Below are positions 1 through 6,534 of a DNA stretch of 10,302 bases, one piece after another (within the stretch, counting starts at the first letter, position 1; each line of letters starts with the position of its first letter). The notes beneath the pieces are model-generated. The model saw nothing but the letters and a program-made list of their open reading frames with translations, was not told the origin of the DNA and did no database searches. Origin of the DNA: Bacteroidota bacterium (GTDB lineage: Bacteria; Bacteroidota; Ignavibacteria; UBA10030; BY39); contig JAHJRJ010000071.1 in assembly GCA_018830765.1 (NCBI GenBank), forward strand, positions 1 to 10,302. The letters run 5' to 3'. The position numbers and the translations under genes were made by a program.

Positions 1-1
1 A

Positions 2-178
2 AAGCTGATAGATAAATTTTATGACTTCAACTTCCAGAAGAAAGATTTTGTGGAAGGATGCGGCGATTTCTCTGTTCGTGGAGGAATAATCGACATCTTC
101 CCTTACATCGGAAGCAATCCAGTACGACTCGAATTTTTCGGAAACACGGTAGAATCAATCCGCATACGGTGGATTTGA
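2..178 (+). pseudogene. mfd fragment (UvrB-interacting region), truncated duplicate
   Basis: This is a partial copy of the transcription-repair coupling factor gene, cut on the left by the window edge. Read from base 2, it encodes about 58 residues containing DFSVRGGIIDIFP, the diagnostic Mfd/UvrB-like segment. It matches residues 152-205 of the mfd gene at the right end of the window. Over 54 codons (2-163 against 9728-9889) I count 17 base differences and no gaps, about 90% identity. Fourteen differences are synonymous and three are conservative changes (L/F, A/S, F/L). Similarity stops abruptly after codon ESIR, and the frame then runs IRWI to a TGA at 176-178. What lies further left is not visible, so the fragment may include a longer 5' part of mfd. 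A functional product is unlikely, because the RNA-polymerase-binding and translocase domains would be missing. Confidence 0.85.
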
Positions 179-259
179 CTTGTAATTGAATATAAGTTTT
201 AATAACTTTATTCAAACAAATCACACAGTTGGGCAGTAGAAGAAGAACGGAACAAAGAA

Positions 260-278
260 CGTAGAATATCCTTCTACG
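260..278. other. Small inverted repeat upstream of the sensor-like gene
   Basis: Arms CGTAGAA (260-266) and TTCTACG (272-278) form a perfect 7-bp stem with a 5-nt loop. A weaker AT-only stem follows (AATATTT 283-289 with AAATATT 299-305). It lies about 60 bases before the start codon at 339. It could be a leader hairpin, an operator, or a terminator for transcripts arriving from the mfd fragment, but there is no T-run directly after the first stem. The rest of the gap 179-338 is AT-rich, and I see no convincing promoter in it. Confidence 0.3.
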
Positions 279-338
279 AGCGAATATTTTGTAAAAATAA
301 ATATTTTAGCAAGGAATCAAAATAACAAGGAGCTTAAT

Positions 339-857
339 ATGACAAATGAACAAAAACCAAACATAATTTTAGAGTTTATATCGGGACACAAAGTCGTTTT
401 TGGATTATTGTTAATAATTGTTATAATCCTCATTTACTTTATGATTAAAATAAATAGTCTTGAAAACGAATTCACAGAAAAAACTGATAATATGAAAAAA
501 GATTTTGAGCTGCAGATCGACAGCATGAAAATTGCAAACCTACAGCAGACTATTAAAGTATTTTCATGGGCAGTACGTAGTGAAATGAACAGAAATAACC
601 TTGAACAGGTTGAACAATTTTTTTCCAACTTTGTAAAAGAAAATGATATAAGGATGATTGACTTAATAAATCCGGAAAATGCAAAAATTATTTTATCAAC
701 AGATAAAAAAAATGAAGGGCGAGTAGTTACAGACGCACAAATTCTTGAAGTTGATCAATTAAAATTGTTAGGAGATTCTCGACGGATTCAGGTTGTTGTC
801 CCTGTTATGGGTCTTGATAAAAAAATTGGAATTCTTATCGTTGAAGTTATCAAATAA
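339..857 (+). CDS. Membrane-anchored protein with single Cache/PAS-like sensor domain
   Basis: The 172-residue protein is anchored by one transmembrane helix at about residues 19-38, after a short cytoplasmic N-terminus. A charged, probably coiled-coil stretch follows at about 39-63, then a soluble domain to the C-terminus. That domain has the helix-then-strand pattern of extracytoplasmic PDC/Cache sensors: a long helix (about 66-100), then a strand with MIDLINPENAKIILST, and a final VVVPVMG...KKIGILIVE pair of strands. There is no HAMP, kinase, cyclase or chemotaxis output domain, so as encoded it is a sensor domain without an effector. The start is well supported by AAGGAG at 327-332, six bases before the ATG. 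The next gene is convergent. The fold is inferred from pattern alone, and I do not recognise a named family. It could instead be a small structural membrane protein. Confidence 0.75.
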   Translation: MTNEQKPNIILEFISGHKVVFGLLLIIVIILIYFMIKINSLENEFTEKTDNMKKDFELQIDSMKIANLQQTIKVFSWAVRSEMNRNNLEQVEQFFSNFVKENDIRMIDLINPENAKIILSTDKKNEGRVVTDAQILEVDQLKLLGDSRRIQVVVPVMGLDKKIGILIVEVIK

Positions 858-925
858 AAAATATTTTTTTCGGACTTTTATAATGTCGCCTACTATTTGC
901 TTCAATTCTTTTGCCGTTTGAGTGT

Positions 926-1858
926 CTATTTCACCTTTGCTTCTATTTTCCCTTTTATGCCAGAGTATTCTACCAATTCTGCCGAGATTGAACCTATCAG
1001 AATTTTCGATTCAACCTTAACAGGAATTTTCTTCTCATCGTCGGTAAGCCAAACATGAATTACACCTTCACTCTTGAACAATCCACCCGCCTCAATTATG
1101 GGCTCCACGATAATACATTGGAAAGTCCCAGCTTTTACTTTTATTTTTTCACGTCCCCTGAATCGAATATCGAGATTGTATGTGGTATCCTTATAAAAAT
1201 TTTTTAATTCAATAATATGACCGCCGCGCATCCCGCTGTAATCAATTATTCTCGTGTAATACAAAGCTGATAGTATGTCGTGCACAAATGGTTCGATTGA
1301 AAATGTATCTTTAGTTGTGATTGCTATCTTTTTTTCATGATCAAATTCTGCTTTAAAGTCGTGTATGTATCCGCCTTCCCTAATATATTGCTCGAAACGC
1401 CACGGGAACATTCCCTCGTAGTCAATTAATGATACGTATCTGTCTTCAACTTTGTAGAAAGTCGAGAAAAACGGAAGCGAATTTACCTTAAACTCAACTC
1501 GAAAAACCTTTCTCCCCTTATGATATTCATAATTTGGAATTTCCATGACAGCTTTTCCGGCTGTTATAAATCCATAACCGACATCAAATATTAATTTCTC
1601 ACCAACATCAAATGCAGGATTGTGATGTTTAGGAAAAACAAAGACATTATTTTGGGATGTATCTGCTACGAGCAAAGAATCTTTTCGGATTGTTAATGTA
1701 TCTATACTTATCAAAGCGTCTTTTTTTATTAAAGACGTATCACCTTTCGTTTTGACGGTGTTGGTTTTGATTTTATCTTGCGAATATATAAAAATAGCAG
1801 ACAATAACAGCAGTACAAATATCGGGGAGAATATTTTTCGGGTTGAAAATAAAAACAT
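926..1858 (-). CDS. DUF3108 domain-containing exported protein
   Basis: The 310-residue protein has an N-terminal signal sequence (hydrophobic core about residues 10-25, likely cleavage near IFIYSQ|D), so it should act in the periplasm or at the outer membrane. A low-complexity Ser/Thr/Lys/Asp linker (about 28-75) precedes the conserved domain. DUF3108 hallmarks are present in order: GEKLIFDVGYG (86-96) with the following GKA, DILSALYYTR (194-203), a REKIKVKAGTF strand pair (236-246), VEPIIEAGG (251-259), and HVWLTDDEKKIPVKVESK (268-285). The domain probably forms a beta-sheet sandwich. Its function is unknown to me; lipid or polysaccharide handling has been guessed for relatives. GAAGG (1867-1871) sits eight bases before the ATG. 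It lies 49 bases downstream of the GNAT/hydrolase gene on the same strand and is probably co-transcribed with it. It ends with TAG. Confidence 0.88.
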   Translation of the reverse strand: MFLFSTRKIFSPIFVLLLLSAIFIYSQDKIKTNTVKTKGDTSLIKKDALISIDTLTIRKDSLLVADTSQNNVFVFPKHHNPAFDVGEKLIFDVGYGFITAGKAVMEIPNYEYHKGRKVFRVEFKVNSLPFFSTFYKVEDRYVSLIDYEGMFPWRFEQYIREGGYIHDFKAEFDHEKKIAITTKDTFSIEPFVHDILSALYYTRIIDYSGMRGGHIIELKNFYKDTTYNLDIRFRGREKIKVKAGTFQCIIVEPIIEAGGLFKSEGVIHVWLTDDEKKIPVKVESKILIGSISAELVEYSGIKGKIEAKVK

Positions 1859-1907
1859 TGATTTTACCTTCGCTAAGCTGAATAAATTTTTCCAAACATC
1901 GGAACAA

Positions 1908-3440
1908 TCATTTCTTAAGTTTTATTTCATATAAATCGGTTCGTCGATCTTTCCAATTAAGTACACTTCCGGTTTGTCGATGACTTTTAAGAAGTTCTAA
2001 GTCAACATCATCAATGATAACAGTTTCTATATTTGGTGTACATTCGGATGCAATCGCATCTCTTGTAAATGGTATATCTGATGGTGTGAAAATACCCGAT
2101 TGGGCATACTGAATATCCATATTTTCAACAGCGGGGAGATTTCCGACAGTACCGGCGATAGCAACATAGACATGATTTTCGATACACCTGGCTTGTGCGC
2201 AATAACGAACGCGCAAATATGCATAACGTTCATCAGTACTGAACGGTACAAAAATTATTTGGGCGCCTTTTTCAACTGCGATTCGACTTACTTCAGGAAA
2301 TTCGATATCGTAACAAATTTGGATAGAGATTTTTCCCATATCAGTTTCAAAAACTTCGATGGATTTTCCGGGTTCGACCCCCCACCAGCGCCGTTCATTA
2401 GAGGTAATATGAAGTTTGTATTGTTTACCTATACCGCCATTCCTTTTAAATAGATACGATACGTTGTACAGATGTTCGTCCTCTAAAGAGAAATGTGTGC
2501 CGCCAATAATATTAATGTCGTATTTAATCGATAGTTTGGAAAAGAGTTCTAAATATTGTGGTGTGAATTCTGCGAGCTTCCGAACAGCCAAACCAGGCCT
2601 CTCTGCCTGCATAAATGAGAGAAGCTGTGTGGTAAAAAGCTCGGGGAAAAGAATAAAATCGCTTTTATAATCCGCTGCAACATCAATAAAATATTCACAT
2701 TGCTTGGTAAAATCGTCGAAACTTTTTATTTCTCGCATTTGATATTGTACAACACAAATTCTTACAGTCTTAGAAGGAACAAATCTTTTTTGGAAATCCG
2801 GTTGATAATCCAGATTAGTCCACTCAAGCAATGTGGCATACCCCATGGATTCTTTGTCAGCATCCATATAGGATTTTATTAGACGCTTGAGAACAAAACC
2901 GTTTGATAACTGTATAGTTAAGACCGGATCGATAAGAGTTTTACTTATAACCTTATCAACATATTCTCTCGCTGTCATCTGCTCAGCATATTTATGATAT
3001 CCCGGTATCCGACCGCCTAAAACGATACGCATCAAGTTTTTCTCTCGTGCAATTTTTTTTCTCGCATCGTATAGCCTTCTTGCAAGTCTCATTCCTTGAA
3101 ATTCCGGGTCAACCATTATCTCGATTCCGTAGAGTGTATTTCCTTCATGATTGTGGTTTCGTATATATCCCGCATCGGCAATTTCGCGCCAATTGTGCCA
3201 TTCGTTGTACATCGCAAAATCCAGAATAAGACTGTTCGCCGATGAAACGATTTTCCCCTCATACTCTATACAAATTTGCCCTTCAGGAAATATTCTTATT
3301 TGACTTTCGATTTGCTCTCTTTCCCAGGGCTTCATACCCGGAAAGCATTTTAGCTGCAACGCGATTAACTGATCGTAATCATCTATCTTGATAGGACGAA
3401 CTACGATTTTCTTTTCGAAGGTTGTATGGTCAATAGTCAT
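1908..3440 (-). CDS. Bifunctional GNAT acetyltransferase / carbon-nitrogen hydrolase fusion (YhcX-like)
   Basis: The 510-residue cytoplasmic protein has two domains. The N-terminal GNAT acetyltransferase domain (about 12-205) carries the acetyl-CoA-binding region VDPEFQGMRLARRLYDARK (110-128). The fourth position of the usual Q/R-x-x-G-x-G/A motif is Arg118 rather than Gly. A characteristic GGRIPGYHKY follows (142-151). The C-terminal nitrilase-superfamily domain (about 225-510) keeps the full Glu-Lys-Cys triad: Glu267 in FPELF, Lys342 in KQYKLH, and Cys376 in QICYDIEFPE. Overall length and order match Bacillus subtilis YhcX and, as I recall, the nitrilase-superfamily branch fused to RimI-like acetyltransferases. 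Such enzymes hydrolyse or transfer amide or nitrile C-N bonds, but the substrate of this branch is unknown to me. The SD is weak (GAGAAAG, 10 bases upstream). It is probably the first gene of an operon with the DUF3108 gene. Confidence 0.93.
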   Translation of the reverse strand: MTIDHTTFEKKIVVRPIKIDDYDQLIALQLKCFPGMKPWEREQIESQIRIFPEGQICIEYEGKIVSSANSLILDFAMYNEWHNWREIADAGYIRNHNHEGNTLYGIEIMVDPEFQGMRLARRLYDARKKIAREKNLMRIVLGGRIPGYHKYAEQMTAREYVDKVISKTLIDPVLTIQLSNGFVLKRLIKSYMDADKESMGYATLLEWTNLDYQPDFQKRFVPSKTVRICVVQYQMREIKSFDDFTKQCEYFIDVAADYKSDFILFPELFTTQLLSFMQAERPGLAVRKLAEFTPQYLELFSKLSIKYDINIIGGTHFSLEDEHLYNVSYLFKRNGGIGKQYKLHITSNERRWWGVEPGKSIEVFETDMGKISIQICYDIEFPEVSRIAVEKGAQIIFVPFSTDERYAYLRVRYCAQARCIENHVYVAIAGTVGNLPAVENMDIQYAQSGIFTPSDIPFTRDAIASECTPNIETVIIDDVDLELLKSHRQTGSVLNWKDRRTDLYEIKLKK

Positions 3441-3485
3441 ATTAATAAATCTTTCTCAAAAAAATTTTCATTCTCAATTACTGTG

Positions 3486-3502
3486 ATACTAATGCGTAGT
3501 AT
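3486..3502. promoter_or_regulatory. Perfect short palindrome upstream of the GNAT/hydrolase gene (possible operator)
   Basis: ATACTA (3486-3491) and TAGTAT (3497-3502) are perfect inverted arms separated by five bases. They lie 46-62 bases before the start codon of the minus-strand gene, where an operator could sit. An AGTACT palindrome is adjacent (3507-3512). I could not find a strong -35/-10 pair for this gene in 3441-3580, so the promoter itself is unassigned. Short AT palindromes arise often by chance. Confidence 0.25.
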
Positions 3503-3581
3503 TGAAAGTACTAAAAAATCGCTCATTTGAATTTACTTTATTTTCAAATCAGAATCAATTTTCCAACTTTGTTAGAAAAAT

Positions 3582-3610
3582 AAAAAAGGCGTTGATTTCA
3601 ACGCCTTTTT
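3582..3610 (-). terminator. Intrinsic terminator for the outer-membrane protein gene (bidirectional form)
   Basis: A perfect GC-containing stem, GGCGTTG (3588-3594) with CAACGCC (3599-3605) and a 4-nt loop, is flanked by six A (3582-3587) and five T (3606-3610). On the minus strand it reads as stem, loop, then a U-run, starting about 20 bases after the stop of the gene that ends at 3632. The A/T flanks on both sides would let it work in either direction. It insulates the downstream GNAT/hydrolase gene, implying that gene has its own promoter. Confidence 0.92.
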
Positions 3611-3631
3611 GAAAACTATCAAAGTATCCTA

Positions 3632-4792
3632 TTAGAACAATCTGTACTGTAACGACATTGAGATTCCAAGATTTATCGCATTATCACCAATCTTTGCAAA
3701 AGAACCTGTAACCCCATAATAGATTTGATTTTCAAGATAGAATAGGAATGACGAAGATAAATTATGTGTGGTCTGAGCATCTACATTTGGTTCTTTAAAT
3801 AAGCCCAATCGGTATCCGGTTACCCAATTGATCCTGTTTGATAATTCGTAGATGAAATCGGTACCAACACTGATGTTAGTCTGCTTGAAGAAATTGCTAT
3901 CAATCGGTGTACTCGCTTCGGCTTTTATATTTAGCTGCAAACTCCAATCAATTGGATATGCATAGTTACCGATAATAGTTAATTGTGGTGAACCAATTTC
4001 TTGACTTTTAAACGGTTTTGTTAGTTCAAACAATACTCCAGCGCTTAAATCCCAACCATAGTATCTGTCATTGACTCTTTCTTGAATATTAAATAAAACT
4101 TGGCGCGTTCTATAGAAACCCATTGCACCAAGATGTTCACCAATGAGTTCTCCGGATTCTTTAATCTTTTCTTCAATTGCGTTGAACCATTGTACTTCGT
4201 AAGTCGCTCCGTATAAATCTTTAAATTCTCCTTCACGTTCAATAATGTTGGCTACCTCGATCATGATTTCCTTCGGCATGTGATTTTTGATTACTCCTTC
4301 CTTGAGTAAATGCCCTTCGATTCGGACAGCTTTCGCCAATGCTGTAGCATTAATAAATCTTCCATATCCGGCGCCGATTGTGAAATCTGAAGCTGGTTGA
4401 TCCCATTCCTGCCCTACTGCGGGCCTTTCGTATCTAACCTTACCTCTACCAAAACCGAACCAATCCTGATCATCCCGTAAATATGCATTTACTCGACCGG
4501 ATAGATTCGTCTGAAGTTGCCATTTATTACCTAATGAACGATTTGCAGCTCCATCAGCATCGATAAACCATGCAAAAGGTAAAGATGAGTAAAAAGTCCT
4601 AAAAAACGTTGCACCACTCATGTTATTGGTTCTGACAGAATCGCCAGTTTGTGCCCAATTCCAATCAGCATTCAAGAGTAAGTTTTTTGCCGAACTAACA
4701 GGTACCTGATAATCTGATACAGATACATTCTGCGAAAAAACAAACCCCACTGACAGAATTACAAAAAAAATAGCAAGTAAAAAATGTTTCAT
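3632..4792 (-). CDS. Putative outer-membrane beta-barrel protein, family not recognised
   Basis: The 386-residue protein has a clear signal peptide (Lys at 2, hydrophobic core 4-18, likely cleavage near VFSQ|N). The mature chain is rich in alternating aromatic/polar strands: about 90-145 (WQLQTNLSGRVNAYL, FTIGAGYGRF) and about 245-386 (WDLSAGVLFEL, LTIIGNYAYP, WSLQLNIKAEA). It ends in LQYRLF, the terminal Phe with alternating pattern expected of BAM-inserted barrels. Between the strand blocks, about 150-240 is hydrophilic and helical (EIMIEVANIIEREGEF, FNAIEEKIKES), unusual for a plain barrel and possibly a plug or periplasmic insert. The SD GAAAGG (4801-4806) is eight bases from the ATG. A strong promoter (4861-4889) and terminator (3582-3610) frame it as a single-gene unit. 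It may be a porin-like or adhesion-type protein; I cannot name the family. Confidence 0.8.
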   Translation of the reverse strand: MKHFLLAIFFVILSVGFVFSQNVSVSDYQVPVSSAKNLLLNADWNWAQTGDSVRTNNMSGATFFRTFYSSLPFAWFIDADGAANRSLGNKWQLQTNLSGRVNAYLRDDQDWFGFGRGKVRYERPAVGQEWDQPASDFTIGAGYGRFINATALAKAVRIEGHLLKEGVIKNHMPKEIMIEVANIIEREGEFKDLYGATYEVQWFNAIEEKIKESGELIGEHLGAMGFYRTRQVLFNIQERVNDRYYGWDLSAGVLFELTKPFKSQEIGSPQLTIIGNYAYPIDWSLQLNIKAEASTPIDSNFFKQTNISVGTDFIYELSNRINWVTGYRLGLFKEPNVDAQTTHNLSSSFLFYLENQIYYGVTGSFAKIGDNAINLGISMSLQYRLF

Positions 4793-4860
4793 ACAATTAA
4801 CCTTTCATTTTGTGATTGTGATTTTGTTGTTATTATTTACCTCTAAATTTTGGCCGTTTT

Positions 4861-4889
4861 AATATAACTATAAATCAATTTATTGTCAA
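4861..4889 (-). promoter_or_regulatory. Sigma70-type promoter of the outer-membrane protein gene
   Basis: Read on the minus strand, a perfect -35 TTGACA (4884-4889) is followed by exactly 17 bases and a -10 TATATT (4861-4866). The predicted start is near 4854, giving a leader of about 62 bases that contains the GAAAGG ribosome site. This is the best promoter match in the window. Confidence 0.75.
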
Positions 4890-4928
4890 ATTTTGGAGAT
4901 TATTACAAGCCCACAACATATACTATGT

Positions 4929-4957
4929 TTGCAATTATTTTAGTATTTAATTATTAT
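4929..4957 (+). promoter_or_regulatory. Sigma70-type promoter of the MscS-related / amidohydrolase pair
   Basis: TTGCAA (4929-4934), a 17-base spacer and TATTAT (4952-4957) face the plus-strand operon. Predicted transcription begins near 4964, giving a leader of about 34 bases to the ATG at 4998. The upstream in-frame ATG at 4956 overlaps the -10 itself, so it would not be in this transcript. This supports the later start. Confidence 0.6.
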
Positions 4958-4997
4958 GTATGCAGTAAGTTTATATATTCATGAATGGGAAAAAACT

Positions 4998-5666
4998 ATG
5001 GAACAACTAAATGTATTTATAGAATCATTTCGAGAGTTTTGGCGGCAGCTGAGTAATTTTCTTCCACAGATTTTTGCAGCATTCGTGCTGGTAATAGCGG
5101 GTTGGCTTATCGCAAAAATTGCTCGGAAGGGTATAATAAAATTACTTAAGCTTATAAAAGTGGATGAACTTTCGGAAAAATCCGGGGTTGAGGATTTCCT
5201 TATTCAAGGTGGAGTTAAATACACGGCGGTCACGCTTATAGCAAACATTGTCTATTGGTTCATTCTTTTCACCGTTCTTCTTGCAGTGCTGAATAGTTTG
5301 GGATTGCAAGCCGCCGCAGAATTATTTAATAAGGTAATTCTCTATATTCCAAATGTCGTTATCGCAATTCTTGTCATTATATTTGGGACTTTATTTGCAA
5401 AATTTATCCGTGGGGTCACAAACACATATCTGAATAACATCGGTATTTCTGGAGCAGAGCTTGTAAGCAATATCGCTTATTGGGCAGTACTCGTCTTTGT
5501 AGTATCTTTATCACTAGAGCAACTGTCCATCGGCGGACAAATACTTACGTCTGCATTTCAAATTGCATTCGGTGCATTGTGTTTGGCTCTCGCATTGGCA
5601 TTTGGTCTTGGTGGACGCGAATGGGCTGCCCACATTCTGGAAAAGATGTGGAAGACTAAATCATAA
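4998..5666 (+). CDS. Small MscS-related membrane protein, TM_helix family (CmpX-like)
   Basis: The 222-residue inner-membrane protein has five likely transmembrane helices at about 21-41, 76-98, 115-137, 154-175 and 182-205. The repeated pattern of a helix followed by a basic/amphipathic stretch (GWLIAKIARKGIIKLLK; FGTLFAKFIRG) and the final AFGLGGREWA (201-210) are typical of the conserved TM-helix repeats of the mechanosensitive-channel superfamily (Pfam TM_helix). It lacks the beta domain and C-terminal vestibule of true MscS, so it is the short, CmpX-like form; channel activity is inferred. I chose the ATG at 4998 because GGGA lies seven bases upstream. An in-frame ATG 14 codons earlier lacks a ribosome site and overlaps the predicted -10. 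The amidohydrolase gene follows 25 bases later, probably in the same transcript. Confidence 0.85.
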   Translation: MEQLNVFIESFREFWRQLSNFLPQIFAAFVLVIAGWLIAKIARKGIIKLLKLIKVDELSEKSGVEDFLIQGGVKYTAVTLIANIVYWFILFTVLLAVLNSLGLQAAAELFNKVILYIPNVVIAILVIIFGTLFAKFIRGVTNTYLNNIGISGAELVSNIAYWAVLVFVVSLSLEQLSIGGQILTSAFQIAFGALCLALALAFGLGGREWAAHILEKMWKTKS

Positions 5667-5691
5667 GGTATTTAAACGAAATTATTTATAC

Positions 5692-6534
5692 ATGATTATC
5701 GATTGCCATACTCATCTTAATAACTATCATAATGAAGAAGTAGAGTCACTTCACGCATGCCTGGATGACCTCCAACGGAATATGCGAAGGAATAGAATCG
5801 ATGCAGCACTTGTACTAACATCATATAAAGTAACTCCTGGACGCCCATCAACTGCTGATATCGTGCGAGCAGTTCATGACCTCAAGAACATTTATGTTAT
5901 TGCCGGTATTAGTTTTTTAAATCCTGAAGTGAATGATCTTACCGAATTGCAAGAATATATTAAGGATGGTATCGTTCGGGGATTCAAGCTCTATCCTGGT
6001 TATGAACCATTTTATCCAAACGACTCCAAATTAGAATCTGTATATAATCTCGCAGAGAAGTTGAATGTGCCTATAATGTTTCATTCCGGAGACACATATT
6101 CGGCAACCGGTAAAGTTAAATATTCTCATCCCCTTCTAATTGATGAAGTCGCAGTCGATTACCCGAATGTAAAATTTATCATCTGCCATCTTGGTAACCC
6201 GTGGATTCGTGACTGCATGGAAGTGATCTATAAAAATAAGAATGTTTATACAGATATTTCTGGTTTGGTGCTCGGGAATTTCACAGATCGATTTGAAAGT
6301 TATATGAACAAACAACTCCAAGAGATGCTAATATATGGTGTTGAGCCGGAGAAAGTTCTCTATGGAACTGATTGGCCTATTGCTTCAATGGAATCTTATA
6401 TCCGATTTATTGAGGATCTGAAAATTCCTGAGAAGGACCGTAAAAAAATAATGTATGAGAACGCAGCTGAATTATTCAACCTCCCGATTTATAATTCTTC
6501 ATTCGATCTTGGATCGATTTTTAGAAAAACGTAG
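5692..6534 (+). CDS. Amidohydrolase_2 family TIM-barrel metal-dependent hydrolase
   Basis: The 280-residue protein has the layout of the amidohydrolase-2 branch (ACMSD / 4-oxalomesaconate hydratase-like fold). The N-terminal metal motif is IIDCHTH (His6, His8). Next come GFKLYPGYEPFYP with Lys99, MFHSGDTYS with His131, IICHLGNPWIRD with His166, a DISGLV strand (188-193), and LYGTDWP with Asp227 near the C-terminus. These are the usual metal and catalytic positions. The substrate is unknown; hydrolysis or decarboxylation of a small carboxylate is possible. The frame is open 43 codons further upstream into the preceding gene, but the family begins at the DxHxH strand, so the ATG at 5692 is preferred. 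No good SD precedes it. The nearest AAGG is 23 bases away, at the stop of the previous gene, so translational coupling is plausible. Its 3' end overlaps the convergent MFS gene by 36 bases. Confidence 0.9.
   Translation: MIIDCHTHLNNYHNEEVESLHACLDDLQRNMRRNRIDAALVLTSYKVTPGRPSTADIVRAVHDLKNIYVIAGISFLNPEVNDLTELQEYIKDGIVRGFKLYPGYEPFYPNDSKLESVYNLAEKLNVPIMFHSGDTYSATGKVKYSHPLLIDEVAVDYPNVKFIICHLGNPWIRDCMEVIYKNKNVYTDISGLVLGNFTDRFESYMNKQLQEMLIYGVEPEKVLYGTDWPIASMESYIRFIEDLKIPEKDRKKIMYENAAELFNLPIYNSSFDLGSIFRKT

Noticed and set aside
172..179. Shared GATTTGAC at the end of the mfd fragment and at 9201-9208 before the palindrome, as a possible target-site duplication
   Set aside because: Eight bases in an AT-rich 9-kb stretch can match by chance, and no terminal inverted repeats or transposase support an insertion element.
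856..870. A6-TA-T7 tract between convergent genes as a terminator
   Set aside because: It has no GC stem, so it is more likely base composition than an intrinsic terminator.
2100..2670. Plus-strand frames of 117 and 84 codons
   Set aside because: They lie antisense inside the GNAT/hydrolase fusion, which has full domain support. They have no SD and no recognisable motif.
4956..4997. Earlier ATG for the TM_helix protein (14 extra residues)
   Set aside because: No ribosome site precedes it, and it overlaps the predicted -10 box. The ATG at 4998 has GGGA at good spacing.
5563..5691. Upstream extension of the amidohydrolase into the preceding gene
   Set aside because: It would overlap the preceding gene by more than 100 bases and add residues before the DCHTH strand, where this family normally begins.
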